Shown here: positions 19,057 to 30,079 of the stretch, one piece after another
How the letters are laid out: each line of letters begins with the position of its first letter
Position numbering within the stretch: position 1 is the stretch's first letter
Source: Sphingomonas palmae
Lineage (GTDB): Bacteria > Pseudomonadota > Alphaproteobacteria > Sphingomonadales > Sphingomonadaceae
DNA: 64,000 bases
Assembly (NCBI RefSeq): GCF_900109565.1
Contig: NZ_FNZZ01000004.1
Coordinates: forward strand, 372,001-436,000
Direction: 5' to 3'
Notes under the pieces: model-generated
Database searches by the model: none
Told to the model about the DNA's origin: nothing
Seen by the model: the letters and a program-made list of their open reading frames with translations, nothing else
Position numbers and translations under genes: made by a program

Positions 19057-19968
19057 TTGGCGACGTTAGGCATGTCACCGGCCGAGAAAGAGGCCATTCA
19101 AACTTTCCGATCGGACGTCGTCGAACCGTCGATGACGAAGCTGGTGATCATCGATTTCTGGGCCGAATGGTGCGGGCCATGCAAGGCGCTGACCCCCGTG
19201 CTCGAAAAGGTCGCCGCCGCTTACGCGGACAAGGGCGTCGTGCTGGCGAAGGTCGACACCGACAAGAACCCGTTCATCGCCGCGCAATTCCAGATCAAGT
19301 CGATCCCGACCGTCTACGCGATGTTCCAGGGGCAATTGGTCGCCGACCTGACCAGTGCGCGCACCGAATCGCAGCTGCGCACGATGCTCGACCAGCTGCT
19401 GCGTCAGCTGCCGATCCAGGGCGAGGCGCAGTCGCAGGAGGCCGAGCTCGAACCGCTCGTCCAGATGGGCGAGGAGGTGCTGGCGAGCGGTGACGCGGAA
19501 CGCGCGCTGTCGATCTTCGACCAGCTGGCCGAGATAGCGCCCGAGCATCACGCGGTCGTCTCGGGTCGGGTCCGCGCGCTCGTGGCGCTTGGGCTGACCG
19601 ACGAGGCCGAGGCGATGATCGCGGCGCTGCCCGACGATCTGGCGAAGCTGCCCGACATCGAGCGCGCGCGCGCCGCGCTGGCGCTCGCCCGCTCCGCGCC
19701 CGCGGTCGACGACCTCGCCCCGCTCGAGGCCGCGGTCGCGGCGAACCCGGACGATCACCAGGCGCGCTTCGACCTCGCCAACGCGCAGATGGCGGCGGGC
19801 AACCGCGATGCCGCCGCCGATGGCTTCCTCCACATCACCGCCGCCGATCGCGCGTGGAACGAGGGGGCGGCCCGCGCGCAGCTGCTCAAGCTGTTCGAGG
19901 TCGTCGGCCTCGAGGACCCCTGGGTGTCGGCGCAGCGCCGCCGGCTATCGGCGATCCTGTTCGGATGA
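19057..19968 (+). CDS. Thioredoxin-TPR protein (CnoX/YbbN-like)
   Basis: 303 residues. The N-terminal thioredoxin domain carries WAEWCGPCK with Cys at about 39 and 42, followed from about residue 120 by a helical TPR-like half. This matches the YbbN/CnoX architecture, a holdase that protects proteins during oxidative stress. Unlike E. coli YbbN, the active-site CGPC is intact, so redox activity is likely. AGGAG (19046-19050) is six bases before the TTG at 19057, which is therefore preferred to the ATG at 19072. The next gene overlaps its stop by four bases. Confidence 0.88.
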   Translation: MATLGMSPAEKEAIQTFRSDVVEPSMTKLVIIDFWAEWCGPCKALTPVLEKVAAAYADKGVVLAKVDTDKNPFIAAQFQIKSIPTVYAMFQGQLVADLTSARTESQLRTMLDQLLRQLPIQGEAQSQEAELEPLVQMGEEVLASGDAERALSIFDQLAEIAPEHHAVVSGRVRALVALGLTDEAEAMIAALPDDLAKLPDIERARAALALARSAPAVDDLAPLEAAVAANPDDHQARFDLANAQMAAGNRDAAADGFLHITAADRAWNEGAARAQLLKLFEVVGLEDPWVSAQRRRLSAILFG

Positions 19969-20582
19969 CGCGCACGCGGCTCTCGATCTTTCCGCTGCCG
20001 GGCGCGCTGCTGTTCCCCGGCATGCACCTGCCGCTCCACATCTTCGAGCCGCGCTACCGTGCGATGGTCTCGGACGCGATGGCGCGCGACCGCCGCATCG
20101 GCATGATCCAGCCGCGCCCCGACAGCGATCCGCAGGATCCCGATCTGTTCGACATCGGCTGCGTCGGTCGGATTGCCGAGTTCGAGGCGATGGAGGACGG
20201 GCGCTACAATCTGATCCTCGAAGGCGTTGCGCTGTTCCGCGTCACCGATGAGCTCGATGTCTCGACCGCGTTCCGCCAGGTCGAGGCCGAGCTGCTGCCG
20301 GTCGAGGACGACCAGACGCTGGCGCTGGGCGAGCGCTCGTCGCTGGAGCTGGAGTCGAAGCGCTTCGCCGAAGCGCTCGGCTACGCAGTCGACTGGGAAT
20401 CGGTCGGGCGGTTGGACGACGCCGCGCTGGTCAACGGCGTTGCGCAGATCGCGCCGTTCGACGTCGCGGCAAAACAGGCGCTGCTCGAGAGCAAGGGGAT
20501 CTCGGCGCGCTGCGAACTGCTGGTCCAGTTAATGCAGTTCTTCGGTCGGCACGACGGCGACGAGCGGGTGACGCTCCAGTGA
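19965..20582 (+). CDS. Lon N-terminal domain protein
   Basis: 205 residues. It consists only of the substrate-binding Lon-N (LAN) domain: [40 protein letters not shown] and the later helical part. It lacks the ATPase and protease domains of Lon. Such proteins are widespread, with an uncertain role in protein quality control. The ATG at 19965 overlaps the stop of the thioredoxin gene (ATGA), and its own stop overlaps the next gene, so the three are translationally coupled. Confidence 0.9.
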   Translation: MTRTRLSIFPLPGALLFPGMHLPLHIFEPRYRAMVSDAMARDRRIGMIQPRPDSDPQDPDLFDIGCVGRIAEFEAMEDGRYNLILEGVALFRVTDELDVSTAFRQVEAELLPVEDDQTLALGERSSLELESKRFAEALGYAVDWESVGRLDDAALVNGVAQIAPFDVAAKQALLESKGISARCELLVQLMQFFGRHDGDERVTLQ

Positions 20583-20767
20583 CCCGCACCGCCGGCACGG
20601 AGGGGTTCGATCCCTGGTTGCTCGGCAAGCTCGTCTGCCCGGTGACGCGCACGCCGCTACGCTACGATCACGCGGCGGGCGAACTGGTGTCGGAGGCCGC
20701 GGGACTCGCTTACCCGATCCGCGACGGGATAGCGGTCATGCTGGTCGAGGAAGCGCGGCCGCTCTAA
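20579..20767 (+). CDS. Trm112-like (UPF0434) small protein
   Basis: 62 residues: [17 protein letters not shown], then [18 protein letters not shown], the Trm112/YcaR pattern. In Trm112 this fold activates methyltransferases and binds zinc through Cys pairs. Here CPVT replaces C-P-x-C and the second pair is missing (ELVSEAAG), so zinc binding is probably lost. The GTG at 20579 overlaps the Lon-N stop (GTGA). Confidence 0.88.
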   Translation: MTRTAGTEGFDPWLLGKLVCPVTRTPLRYDHAAGELVSEAAGLAYPIRDGIAVMLVEEARPL

Positions 20768-20779
20768 CGCGCCCGCCGA

Positions 20780-21424
20780 TCAGACCGCCAGCTTGGGAAA
20801 CCCGGCGCGGAATGCCGCAACCTTGGGCTTGTCCCACGTCACGATATACGGATGCGTCGGGTTCCGGTCAAAGAAGTCCTGGTGATATGCCTCCGCCGGG
20901 AAGAAGGCGCCGCGTTCCAGCTTGGTCGCGATCGCGCGCGGAAAGGCGCGGGCCTGGCTCAACTGACGGATGTAGGCCGCGGCGACACGTGCCTGATCGG
21001 GCGTCTGCGGAAAGATCGCCGAGCGATAGCTGGTGCCGCTGTCGGGCCCCTGCCGGTTTACCTGCGTCGGGTCGTGCGCGATCGAGAAATAAACGCGCAG
21101 CAGCGTCGCGTAGCTGACCTGTCGCGGATCATAGCTGATGCGGATCGCCTCTGCGTGGCCGGTCGTCTCGCTGCTGACCGCGGCATAGTTCGCGGTCGCG
21201 CGGGTGCCGCCGGCGTAGCCCGCGGTCACCGACTTCACGCCGCGCACATGCTCGAACACCGCTTCCATGCCCCAGAAGCATCCGCCGGCGAGCACCGCGG
21301 TCTGCATTCCCTTGGCGGCGGGCACGTCCACGGCCGCAGCGGGGATCGGCACCGCGCGCTCGGCTTGGGCAGTCCCACATGCGCTGAGCATCAGCGCGGC
21401 GGCGAGGAGGGGGCGAAATGTCAT
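20780..21424 (-). CDS. msrA: Peptide methionine sulfoxide reductase A, lipoprotein form
   Basis: 214 residues. The catalytic motif GGCFWGMEAVFE places the active Cys at about 49, and GYAGG, GHAEAIRISYDP and EAYHQDFFDRNP complete the family. The N-terminus MTFRPLLAAALMLSAC is a lipoprotein-type signal, so this MsrA probably repairs oxidised methionines in the periplasm, not the cytoplasm. No C-terminal resolving Cys are present. The gene converges with the Trm112-like gene, with 12 bases between them. Confidence 0.92.
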   Translation of the reverse strand: MTFRPLLAAALMLSACGTAQAERAVPIPAAAVDVPAAKGMQTAVLAGGCFWGMEAVFEHVRGVKSVTAGYAGGTRATANYAAVSSETTGHAEAIRISYDPRQVSYATLLRVYFSIAHDPTQVNRQGPDSGTSYRSAIFPQTPDQARVAAAYIRQLSQARAFPRAIATKLERGAFFPAEAYHQDFFDRNPTHPYIVTWDKPKVAAFRAGFPKLAV

Positions 21425-21463
21425 GAAACTGATATAGGTCAGCGACTTGCGCGCTGCCAGAGG

Positions 21464-21613
21464 TCAGCGCGTCGCGTGGATCGGAGCCGGCTGGACCACG
21501 TGCGCGCCCGATTGCGCCACGGCCTCGGGCTGGAGCGCGAACAGGCCAGCCGCGCCAACGGCGAACCCACCGGCGAACTGCCAAAAGAAGCTGGTCTTGA
21601 ACAGGCGAAGCAT
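21464..21613 (-). CDS. Small single-span membrane protein
   Basis: 49 residues: MLRLFKTSFFWQFAGGFAVG then AAGLFAL and a short polar tail. One hydrophobic segment (about 9-26). AGG lies nine bases before the ATG at 21613 but abuts the in-frame ATG at 21622, so 21613 is preferred. No known function. Bases 21614-21819 hold no gene; a TGAACC/GGTTCA hairpin lies at 21707-21724. Confidence 0.5.
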   Translation of the reverse strand: MLRLFKTSFFWQFAGGFAVGAAGLFALQPEAVAQSGAHVVQPAPIHATR

Positions 21614-21819
21614 CGTGAACATCCTGCTGCGAACCGCCCGCCCGTCCGTCTCGAACGCGCGTCGCGGCACTGGTTTCCGTCTACCGTGGCTTTAGGTGAG
21701 CGAGGATGAACCGACGCTGGTTCACCCGTTCATCTGCCAGCGATATACGGGCGCCAGACACCCGCGGATACAGCAACAATCGAAAGAGATCGTTTACGCG
21801 ATCGCGCTGATCGCCCGCG

Positions 21820-23073
<1,254 letters not shown>

Positions 23074-24828
23074 TTATTTCGCAACCGCGGGATGGCCGGT
23101 GACCAGCCTCGCGGGCATCAGGCCACGCAGCGCGTTGCCGAGCAGGAACCCGTCAGCGAGGTCGTCGCGGCGCAGCACCGCCTCGCGCGCGCGTCCGGTC
23201 GCCAGCAATTCCGCGCGCAGCACACCCGGCAGCAGCGGGCCCGCCGGCGGGGTCAGCAGCACGCCGCCGCGTTCGACGAACAGCGAGGTATAGCTCCCCT
23301 CGGTCAGCGTGCCGTCGGGGGCAACGAAGACCACCTCGTCGCATCCGCTCGCGCGCCTGGCCGTGTCGTAGAAGGCGCGATCGCTCGTCTTGTGGCGCAG
23401 TCGCCAGTCGGCGGGCGAGACCGGCAGCGGCACCACCGCGACCCTCAAGGGCGTCATGGGCGAAGCCGGCAGCGGTGACACCTGGATCGCCAACGCGCCG
23501 CTCTTCGCCAGCAGCATCCGCACGCGCGCCGGCTCGCGCAGGCGGAAGGTCGCGGCCTGCAACTCGTTACGCGCGTCGTGACGGTCGAACGCGAAGCCGA
23601 GCGCGGCGGCGCCGTCCTTCACTCGCGACAGATGCCGCTCGATCAGCGTGATCCCCTCCATCGGGTCGAACGCCATCGTCTCGATCAGGTCGAAGCTGCG
23701 TTCGCCGCGGGAGAGGAAAGTGCCCTTTGCCAGCGCCTCGTCCCATTCCGCCACGGCGGTCGAATCGGCGACGATCCCGCCGCCCAGCCCGATCGTCGCG
23801 CCCGTGCCGTCCGCTGACAGCGCCAGCGTGCGAATTGCGACGTTGAACATCGCGTCGCCGTTCGCGTCGATCCGCCCGATCGCGCCGGTGTAGAGGCCAC
23901 GGGCGTCCGCCTCGATCCCGTCCAGCGCCTGGATAGCCCGGACTTTAGGCGCGCCGGTGATCGACCCGCACGGGAACAGCGCCGCCAGCACGTCGACCGC
24001 GTCAACGCCTGCCGCTCTTGTCGCAGTGACGGTGGAGGTCATCTGGTGGACGGTCGGATAACGCTCCAGCGCGAACAGCTCGGGCACCGCGACGCTGCCC
24101 GCCACCGCGACACGCGACAGGTCGTTGCGCATCAGGTCGACGATCATCAGGTTCTCGGCACGCTGCTTGGGATCGCTCGCCAGCGCGGCGGCAGCGGCGG
24201 CGTCGGCGTGGCGGTCGGGCAGGCGCGGCGCGGTGCCCTTCATCGGGCGGCAGGTGAGGCGATCGCCCTCCAGCGCGAAGAACAATTCGGGCGAGAAAGA
24301 CAGGAACGTCGCCTCGCCCGTCGCGACGATCGCGCTCCACCCGCCGCGCGTCGCCGCGCGCAGCCTTGCATAGAGCGCGAGCGGATCACCCGCGACCGCC
24401 AGGTCGGCGCGAAAGGTCAGGTTTGCCTGATACAGATCGCCCGCCGCGATCAGCGCCTGCACGCGCGCGAACATCGCGTCATACTCGGCGCGCGTCACCC
24501 GCGGCTCGAGCGGACCGATCCACGCGCCTGCGGGATCGGGCAGCAGCGCCGGCACGTCGACGTGCTCGTATCCGTCGAACAGCCCGAACCAGGCGAGCGG
24601 TGCGTCGCCGACACGCGCCGCAGCAGCGGCGGGCTCGAAAGCGCCGCTCGCCTCGTACGACACGAACCCGGCTGCATCGTCGCGGTGCGCACGCACCGCC
24701 TCCAGCAGCGGAGCGATCTCGTCGACCGCGTACGCTGTCAGCACGGCCAGCGGATGGCGATACAGCCGCGCGGGCGCGCCGCCGTCGCGCGCGTCGTCCA
24801 GCAGGACGTAAGGGGGCTCGATCCGCAT
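23074..24828 (-). CDS. pabBC: Fused aminodeoxychorismate synthase I / 4-amino-4-deoxychorismate lyase
   Basis: 584 residues with two enzymes for p-aminobenzoate, a folate precursor. The PabB part (about 1-370) has ADLYQ-type and MKGTAPR motifs, FPCGSITGAPK and GLGGGIVADS, the chorismate-binding fold. The PabC part (from about 375, SRGERSFDLIETM) is a class IV PLP enzyme with KTSDRAFYDTAR holding the likely PLP lysine. The glutaminase subunit PabA is not nearby. The ATG at 24828 is preferred over one at 24897. A CGCGG-ATTAA-CCGCG palindrome lies at 24897-24911 in the divergent promoter region. Confidence 0.9.
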   Translation of the reverse strand: MRIEPPYVLLDDARDGGAPARLYRHPLAVLTAYAVDEIAPLLEAVRAHRDDAAGFVSYEASGAFEPAAAAARVGDAPLAWFGLFDGYEHVDVPALLPDPAGAWIGPLEPRVTRAEYDAMFARVQALIAAGDLYQANLTFRADLAVAGDPLALYARLRAATRGGWSAIVATGEATFLSFSPELFFALEGDRLTCRPMKGTAPRLPDRHADAAAAAALASDPKQRAENLMIVDLMRNDLSRVAVAGSVAVPELFALERYPTVHQMTSTVTATRAAGVDAVDVLAALFPCGSITGAPKVRAIQALDGIEADARGLYTGAIGRIDANGDAMFNVAIRTLALSADGTGATIGLGGGIVADSTAVAEWDEALAKGTFLSRGERSFDLIETMAFDPMEGITLIERHLSRVKDGAAALGFAFDRHDARNELQAATFRLREPARVRMLLAKSGALAIQVSPLPASPMTPLRVAVVPLPVSPADWRLRHKTSDRAFYDTARRASGCDEVVFVAPDGTLTEGSYTSLFVERGGVLLTPPAGPLLPGVLRAELLATGRAREAVLRRDDLADGFLLGNALRGLMPARLVTGHPAVAK

Positions 24829-24977
24829 CCGACTCGCGTGATGCCTGCGCGTCACGCACCCGGCAAGCGCACGAAGGCGCCTTTCGACCGATAGCACGCG
24901 GATTAACCGCGATTGTTGCTGTGTCCGCTTGCCCCCACTTCTGTCACAACGCCCCCGAACGACGTAAGAGACGATCC

Positions 24978-25640
24978 ATGACCACCGACACGCCTCCGTT
25001 ACGCGCCGCGATCATTCCGGTGACCGCGATTGAGCAGAATTGCACGCTGATCTGGTGCACGAAGACGATGCGTGCCGCCGTGATCGATCCCGGCGGCGAC
25101 CTGCCGCGGATCAAGGCGGCGATCGCGCAGGCGGGCGTGACGGTCGAGAAGGTGCTGCTGACGCACGGCCATATCGACCACGCCGGGGAAGCGCGCCCGC
25201 TCGCCGACGAACTGGGCGTGAAGATTGAGGGCCCGCACGAGGACGATCGCTTCTGGCTCGCGCGGCTGGAGGACGACGGACGCAACTGGGGCATCCGCGG
25301 CGTCAACACCGAATCGGACCGCTGGCTGGTCGATGGCGACACGGTGACGGTCGGCGAGCTGACGCTCGACGTCTATCACACCCCCGGTCACACCGCGGGT
25401 CACGTCATCTTCCATCACGCGCCCTCGCGTTTCGCGCAGGTCGGCGACGTGCTGTTCCAGGGCTCGGTCGGGCGCACCGACCTGCCGCAGGGCAATCACA
25501 AGCAGCTGATTGAATCGATCGTGACCAAGCTGTGGCCGCTCGGCGACACGCACTTCATCCCCGGCCACGGCAAGCCCAGCACCTTCGCGCACGAGCGGCA
25601 GCACAACATGTTCGTCAGCGATCGCGCACTCGCCGCCTGA
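24978..25640 (+). CDS. Metallo-beta-lactamase-fold hydrolase (glyoxalase II-like)
   Basis: 220 residues. The metal site is complete: THGHIDHAG (62-70), HTPGHTAGH (His about 138), GDVLF (Asp about 157) and PGHG (His about 197). Length and pattern match the YcbL-type glyoxalase II group, which hydrolyses glutathione thioesters. The role is probably detoxification in the cytoplasm. The ATG at 24978 follows TAAGAG by about eight bases. Confidence 0.88.
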   Translation: MTTDTPPLRAAIIPVTAIEQNCTLIWCTKTMRAAVIDPGGDLPRIKAAIAQAGVTVEKVLLTHGHIDHAGEARPLADELGVKIEGPHEDDRFWLARLEDDGRNWGIRGVNTESDRWLVDGDTVTVGELTLDVYHTPGHTAGHVIFHHAPSRFAQVGDVLFQGSVGRTDLPQGNHKQLIESIVTKLWPLGDTHFIPGHGKPSTFAHERQHNMFVSDRALAA

Positions 25641-25667
25641 TCGCGACTCGGGCGCGGCGCCGCGCGT

Positions 25668-26111
25668 CTAGCCGCGCGTGGCGTCGATCGGCACGGTCGT
25701 GATCGCGCCGTCGGTGCGCGCATCGCTGCCGCAAACGAGCACCAACGCCCACACCGCCAGTCCGACGAGCACGACCCAGGTGCCAACGATCGCGCCCGCC
25801 CGCAACGGGTTGGGCGCGGCGCGGTCCATCCCCAGCCCATGCGCCACGCGCGCGGCCACGAACACCGCGCCCGCCACCCACAACCACGTCGGGGAGCCAC
25901 CCGCCAGTTCGATGCCGGCGAGCAGGATCAGCACGAACGGCGCATATTCGACGAAATTGGCGTGCGCGCGTACCGCCGCCTGCAACGGCCCTGCGCCGCC
26001 GTCGCCGATCATCACCTTGCCCTTGATTCGCCGCTGCGACACGCGCAGCGCCAGCCAGATGTTAATCGCGGCGCACGCCGCGGCGATCGTCAGCGTCATC
26101 GGTAACAGCAT
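25668..26111 (-). CDS. MAPEG family membrane protein
   Basis: 147 residues with four hydrophobic segments. RVSQRRIKGKVMIGDG, then VRAHANFVEYAPF, is the MAPEG core that in relatives binds glutathione. Members include microsomal glutathione transferases, and bacterial forms are poorly studied. AAAGGG lies seven bases before the ATG at 26111. It converges with the glyoxalase II-like gene; both may use glutathione. Confidence 0.85.
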   Translation of the reverse strand: MLLPMTLTIAAACAAINIWLALRVSQRRIKGKVMIGDGGAGPLQAAVRAHANFVEYAPFVLILLAGIELAGGSPTWLWVAGAVFVAARVAHGLGMDRAAPNPLRAGAIVGTWVVLVGLAVWALVLVCGSDARTDGAITTVPIDATRG

Positions 26112-26161
26112 GCACGGCCCTTTCCCTCAAGGGTGCAGACCGTGACATTACCGCCACCCGG

Positions 26162-26189
26162 TTGCAACGCCGGCAGAATTGGCTATAGG
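26162..26189 (+). promoter_or_regulatory. Likely promoter of the rpmF operon
   Basis: TTGCAA (26162-26167) and TATAGG (26184-26189), separated by 16 bases, precede rpmF by about 120 bases. A similar TATAGGCGCG context recurs before the second SulP gene. Confidence 0.4.
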
Positions 26190-26312
26190 CGCGTCACTTC
26201 GCGATGCGTGCCGATGTGCGGCTGCCTGCCGCGGTCGCCCTCGTGCCGGCCGTTCGGGTGACCGGTACGGCGTGCGTCGTTCAATACGTAACACTTGGAT
26301 CAAGGTGCCGAA

Positions 26313-26492
26313 ATGGCCGTCCCTAAGCGAAAGACTTCCCCCTCACGCCGCGGCATGCGCCGCTCGCACGACGCGCTGTCGATCTCGGCGTTTCAGGAAT
26401 GCCCGAACTGCGGCGAGCTGAAGCGTCCGCACAATCTGTGCACCGCCTGCGGTCACTATAACGGCCGCGAGATCGTCTCGGTCGAGGGCTGA
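26313..26492 (+). CDS. rpmF: 50S ribosomal protein L32
   Basis: 59 residues: [20 protein letters not shown] is the L32 signature. A zinc-ribbon is formed by CPNCGE and [10 protein letters not shown] (two C-x2-C pairs), so this is the zinc-binding form. It heads the rpmF-plsX-fabH cluster typical of proteobacteria, tying ribosome and lipid synthesis. Confidence 0.97.
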   Translation: MAVPKRKTSPSRRGMRRSHDALSISAFQECPNCGELKRPHNLCTACGHYNGREIVSVEG

Positions 26493-26576
26493 ACGGCCTG
26501 GCGCGGACCTTTCGCGTTCGCGCCCGCGTTTGACTAGCGCGTTGAATTGACGCGTTCGATTGGAGTGCCCCGTCTC

Positions 26577-27611
26577 ATGTCCGACAGTTCCGTGATCGCC
26601 ATCGATGCGATGGGCGGTGACAAGGGGCTGGAGGTCATGCTGGCGGGCGTTGCGCGTGCGCGTCGCCTGCACGACGGCCTGCGCTTCCTGCTGGTCGGCG
26701 ACGAGGCGGCGATTCGTGCCGGTCTGTCGCGCCACCCGAACCTGTCGCAAGCCTCCGAGGTGATCCACGCCGCCGACGTGATCGCGGGCGAGGAGAAGCC
26801 GAGCCAGGCGCTGCGCCGTTCCAAGACATCGTCGATGGGCGTCGCGATCGACTGCGTGAAGCAGGGTCGCGCCGGCGCCGCGGTGTCGTCGGGCAATACC
26901 GGCGCGCTGATGGCGATGGCGAAGCTCAGCTTGCGCACCATGCCCGGCATCGATCGCCCCGCGCTCGCCGCGCTGCTGCCGACGCTCGGCGACAACGATG
27001 TCGTCATGCTCGACCTCGGCGCGAATACCGAGTGCGACGCGCGCAACCTGACGCAGTTCGCGGTCATGGGCGCGGCATATGCCCGGATCGTGCTCGAGCT
27101 CGACCGCCCGCGCGTCGCGTTGCTCAACATCGGCAGCGAGGACCAGAAGGGTACCGGCGAGATCAAGGACGCCGCGCAGATGCTCCGCGCCGCAACCCAC
27201 TTGCCGATGGACTTCACCGGCTTCGTCGAGGGCGACCGCCTGTCGCGCGGCGACCACGACGTGATCGTCACCGACGGCTTCTCGGGCAACATCGCGCTCA
27301 AGACTGCGGAAGGCACCGCGCGCTTCGTCGCCGACCTGCTCCGCCGTGCCTTTTCCAGCTCGGCGCGATCGAAGATCGGCTTCCTGATCTCGCGCCCGGC
27401 GACCGACCTGCTGCGCAACCATCTCGACCCGAACAACCACAACGGCGCGGTCTTCCTGGGGCTGAACGGGCTCGTGCTCAAAAGCCACGGCAGCGCGAAC
27501 GAGATCGGCGTCGCCACCGCGATCGGCAACGCCGCCAAGATGGTGAAATCCGACCTCGCGCGCCGGATTGCCGAGGATTTGAGCAACATCGACGCGAAGG
27601 CTGCCGCATGA
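26577..27611 (+). CDS. plsX: Phosphate acyltransferase PlsX
   Basis: 344 residues. It makes acyl-phosphate from acyl-ACP for phospholipid synthesis. [40 protein letters not shown] and [16 protein letters not shown] are standard blocks. The ATG at 26577 is preferred to a TTG at 26547, with GGAG about 11 bases before. Its stop overlaps the fabH start (ATGA). Confidence 0.97.
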   Translation: MSDSSVIAIDAMGGDKGLEVMLAGVARARRLHDGLRFLLVGDEAAIRAGLSRHPNLSQASEVIHAADVIAGEEKPSQALRRSKTSSMGVAIDCVKQGRAGAAVSSGNTGALMAMAKLSLRTMPGIDRPALAALLPTLGDNDVVMLDLGANTECDARNLTQFAVMGAAYARIVLELDRPRVALLNIGSEDQKGTGEIKDAAQMLRAATHLPMDFTGFVEGDRLSRGDHDVIVTDGFSGNIALKTAEGTARFVADLLRRAFSSSARSKIGFLISRPATDLLRNHLDPNNHNGAVFLGLNGLVLKSHGSANEIGVATAIGNAAKMVKSDLARRIAEDLSNIDAKAAA

Positions 27612-28588
27612 TCCGCTCGGTCCTCCTCGGCACCGGTTCCGCGCTGCCCGCGCGCCGCGTCTCCAACGCCGAACTGGCCGAGCAGGTCGACACCAGCGAC
27701 GAGTGGATCGTCGAGCGTACCGGCATCCGCTTCCGCCACCTCGCCGGCCCGGACGAGACCACCGCGACGCTCGCCTATGACGCGTCGAAGGCCGCGCTCG
27801 CCGCATCGGGGCTCGCCGCGCAGGACATCGACCTGATCGTCCTCGCCACCGCGACGCCCGACCAGACGTTTCCGGCGACCGCGACCAAGGTGCAGGCGCT
27901 GCTCGGGATCGACGACTGCGTCGCCTTTGACGTCGCGGCGGTCTGCTCGGGCTTCCTCTACGCGGTGCAGGTGGCGGACAGCATGATCCGCGTCGGTGCG
28001 CACCGCCGCGCGCTCGTTATCGGCGCGGAAACGTTCAGCCGCATCCTCGACTGGGAGGATCGCACCACCTGCGTCCTGTTCGGCGACGGTGCGGGCGCGA
28101 TCGTGCTCGAAGCGCAGGAGAGCGCCGACGACGTGTCGAGCCCCGACGCGCGCGGTATCCTGGCCGCGAAGCTCCACGCTGACGGGCGTCACAACGAACT
28201 GCTCTACGTCGACGGCGGACCTTCGACCACCGGTACGGTCGGCAAGCTCCGGATGAAGGGGCGCGAGGTGTTCCGCCATGCCGTCACCAACCTGTCGGCG
28301 GTAATGGCGGAGGCGTTGAAGGGCATCGACCTCACCCCCGATCAGGTCGACTGGGTCGTCCCGCATCAGGCGAACGCGCGCATCCTCGACGCCACCGCGC
28401 GCAAGCTCGGGCTGCCGGCCGAGCGCGTGATCGTGACGGTCGATCAGCACGCCAACACCTCCGCCGCCTCGGTTCCGCTCGCGCTCGACACCGCTGTGCG
28501 CGACGGGCGGATCAAGCCCGGCCACCTCGTCGTGCTGGAGGCGATGGGCGGCGGTTTCACCTGGGGCGCGGCGGTGCTGCGCGTCTGA
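27608..28588 (+). CDS. fabH: Beta-ketoacyl-ACP synthase III
   Basis: 326 residues. It starts fatty acid chains by joining acetyl-CoA with malonyl-ACP. The catalytic triad is visible: Cys113 in [10 protein letters not shown], His253 in [11 protein letters not shown] and Asn283 in [10 protein letters not shown]. The G-rich end [13 protein letters not shown] is typical. It overlaps plsX by four bases, so the two are translationally coupled. A TGTACC/GGTACA inverted repeat lies just after the stop. Confidence 0.97.
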   Translation: MIRSVLLGTGSALPARRVSNAELAEQVDTSDEWIVERTGIRFRHLAGPDETTATLAYDASKAALAASGLAAQDIDLIVLATATPDQTFPATATKVQALLGIDDCVAFDVAAVCSGFLYAVQVADSMIRVGAHRRALVIGAETFSRILDWEDRTTCVLFGDGAGAIVLEAQESADDVSSPDARGILAAKLHADGRHNELLYVDGGPSTTGTVGKLRMKGREVFRHAVTNLSAVMAEALKGIDLTPDQVDWVVPHQANARILDATARKLGLPAERVIVTVDQHANTSAASVPLALDTAVRDGRIKPGHLVVLEAMGGGFTWGAAVLRV

Positions 28589-28679
28589 TCAGACGGTTGT
28601 ACCGTAACGGGTACACCTGCGCAGTCGACAAAGTCGCTTCGGCTTTATACCACCGGAAAACAGGCATGTGGGGGAACCG

Positions 28680-28985
28680 ATGAGCATGACGGACGCGGGC
28701 ACGCTGACGCGGGCCGACCTGGCCGAGGCGCTGCACAAGCAGATCGGCCTCTCGCGCGCCGATTCCGCCCGCGTGGTCGAGCAGATCCTGGCCAAGATGT
28801 GCGAGGCGTTGTCGCACGGCGAGAACGTCAAGATCTCCGGATTCGGCACTTTCGTGCTGCGCGACAAGGGCGAGCGGATCGGCCGCAATCCCAAGACCGG
28901 CGTCGAGGTGCCGATCGCGCCGCGCCGCGTGCTCACCTTCCGCGCCAGCCAGATGATGCGCGACCGCATCATGGCCGCGGATTGA
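28680..28985 (+). CDS. ihfA: Integration host factor subunit alpha
   Basis: 101 residues. A nucleoid protein that bends DNA as a heterodimer with Ihf[39 protein letters not shown] and [19 protein letters not shown] match the alpha subunit. GGGGGA lies five bases before the ATG at 28680; ATG 28686 is also possible. The MerR-type gene follows closely, as in most alphaproteobacteria. Confidence 0.95.
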   Translation: MSMTDAGTLTRADLAEALHKQIGLSRADSARVVEQILAKMCEALSHGENVKISGFGTFVLRDKGERIGRNPKTGVEVPIAPRRVLTFRASQMMRDRIMAAD

Positions 28986-28998
28986 GCGTGACCCGCCG

Positions 28999-29400
28999 GT
29001 GAGCCCGGCCGGCGAGGGCGACGGCTCGGACCGCGAGCGGATCGCCGCGTCCAAGTCCGACACCGCCTTTCGCACTATCGGCGAGGTGACGCAGCTGACC
29101 GGCGTCGCGCCGCACATCCTGCGCTACTGGGAAGGCCGCTTCCCTCAGCTGAAACCCGTCACCCGCGCGGGCAACCGCCGCTACTACCGCCCCGCCGATG
29201 TCGCGCTGGTCCAGCGGATCGACCGTCTGCTCAACCGCGAAGGCTATACTGTTCGCGGCGTCCAGCAACTGCTGTCGGGCGAGGGGAAGGCAGCGGCCGC
29301 CCCGAGTGCGCCGACGACGAGCGCCACCATGCCCGCCACGCTCGACGCCATCCGCCTGATCCGCGACTACCTGCGCGAAGCACTCGACGCCGACGGGTGA
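28999..29400 (+). CDS. MerR-family regulator of the ihfA-linked type
   Basis: 133 residues. The winged-helix MerR domain (about 25-95) has [31 protein letters not shown] and NRRYYRP. The C-terminal part is short and lacks Cys, so it is not a classical metal sensor. This gene follows ihfA in many alphaproteobacteria; its role is unknown. The start is GTG at 28999. Confidence 0.85.
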   Translation: MSPAGEGDGSDRERIAASKSDTAFRTIGEVTQLTGVAPHILRYWEGRFPQLKPVTRAGNRRYYRPADVALVQRIDRLLNREGYTVRGVQQLLSGEGKAAAAPSAPTTSATMPATLDAIRLIRDYLREALDADG

Positions 29401-29407
29401 GGGGTCG

Positions 29408-30079
29408 TCAGATGCCGAGCCAGTCGAGACCCTCCGGCAGCTTCGTTGCGGTATAATCGACCTGAAGCACGCGGCGGTGCGCGTGCCCGCTGCTCGCAGC
29501 GGAGGCGTGCAGGATAGGAGTAGCATAGGCCCACACATCACCGGCCGCGGCCAGGCACGTCATCACGCCACATGCGCTGACCGCGGCCGCGATATCGCGC
29601 TCTGCCACCAGCCCCAACCGGTGCGATCCGGGCGAGACCAGCAGGGGTGCATTGTCGCGGGGTGTGTCGTCGAGGTGGATACGCAACGTCACCATCGCCT
29701 CGATCACGGCGAACGGAGGTGCGACGTGCAGGATGCCCTGTTTGACTGTCCACGGTCCGTAGCCAGCCACCTCGCGCCGCTCGCGCACCGCGATCGTGCG
29801 GTCTTGATGCCACCCGAGCGCCCAATTGTCGCTCGGCCTCTTGTCGAACAGAATCGCGCGAACAGGCCGTGCTTCATCGCCCAAATAGCTCGCGGCGATC
29901 GCTTGCATCGCACCTGTATTCAGCAGCGCCGGCAATCCAGGCTCGCCACGCAGCCACGTTCCACCCAAACGCGGCGGTAATCGGTTGGAAAGGGCATGTA
30001 ACTGATGCAGCAGCGAAGACGCAGCCGCTCGATAAAGCACGTATCCGTCGACCGGCAACGTGTGAGTTGCGCACTTCAT
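29408..30079 (-). CDS. Phytanoyl-CoA dioxygenase-like protein
   Basis: 223 residues. WHQDRT supplies the H-x-D iron pair and HASAASSGHAHRRVLQVDY the distal His and the 2-oxoglutarate-binding Arg, as in the PhyH family. The substrate is unknown. The start is uncertain: ATG at 30079 (MKCATHTLPVDGYVLYR) fits the family, while a TTG at 30184 would add 35 residues. The base composition is lower in GC than the neighbours. Confidence 0.7.
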   Translation of the reverse strand: MKCATHTLPVDGYVLYRAAASSLLHQLHALSNRLPPRLGGTWLRGEPGLPALLNTGAMQAIAASYLGDEARPVRAILFDKRPSDNWALGWHQDRTIAVRERREVAGYGPWTVKQGILHVAPPFAVIEAMVTLRIHLDDTPRDNAPLLVSPGSHRLGLVAERDIAAAVSACGVMTCLAAAGDVWAYATPILHASAASSGHAHRRVLQVDYTATKLPEGLDWLGI

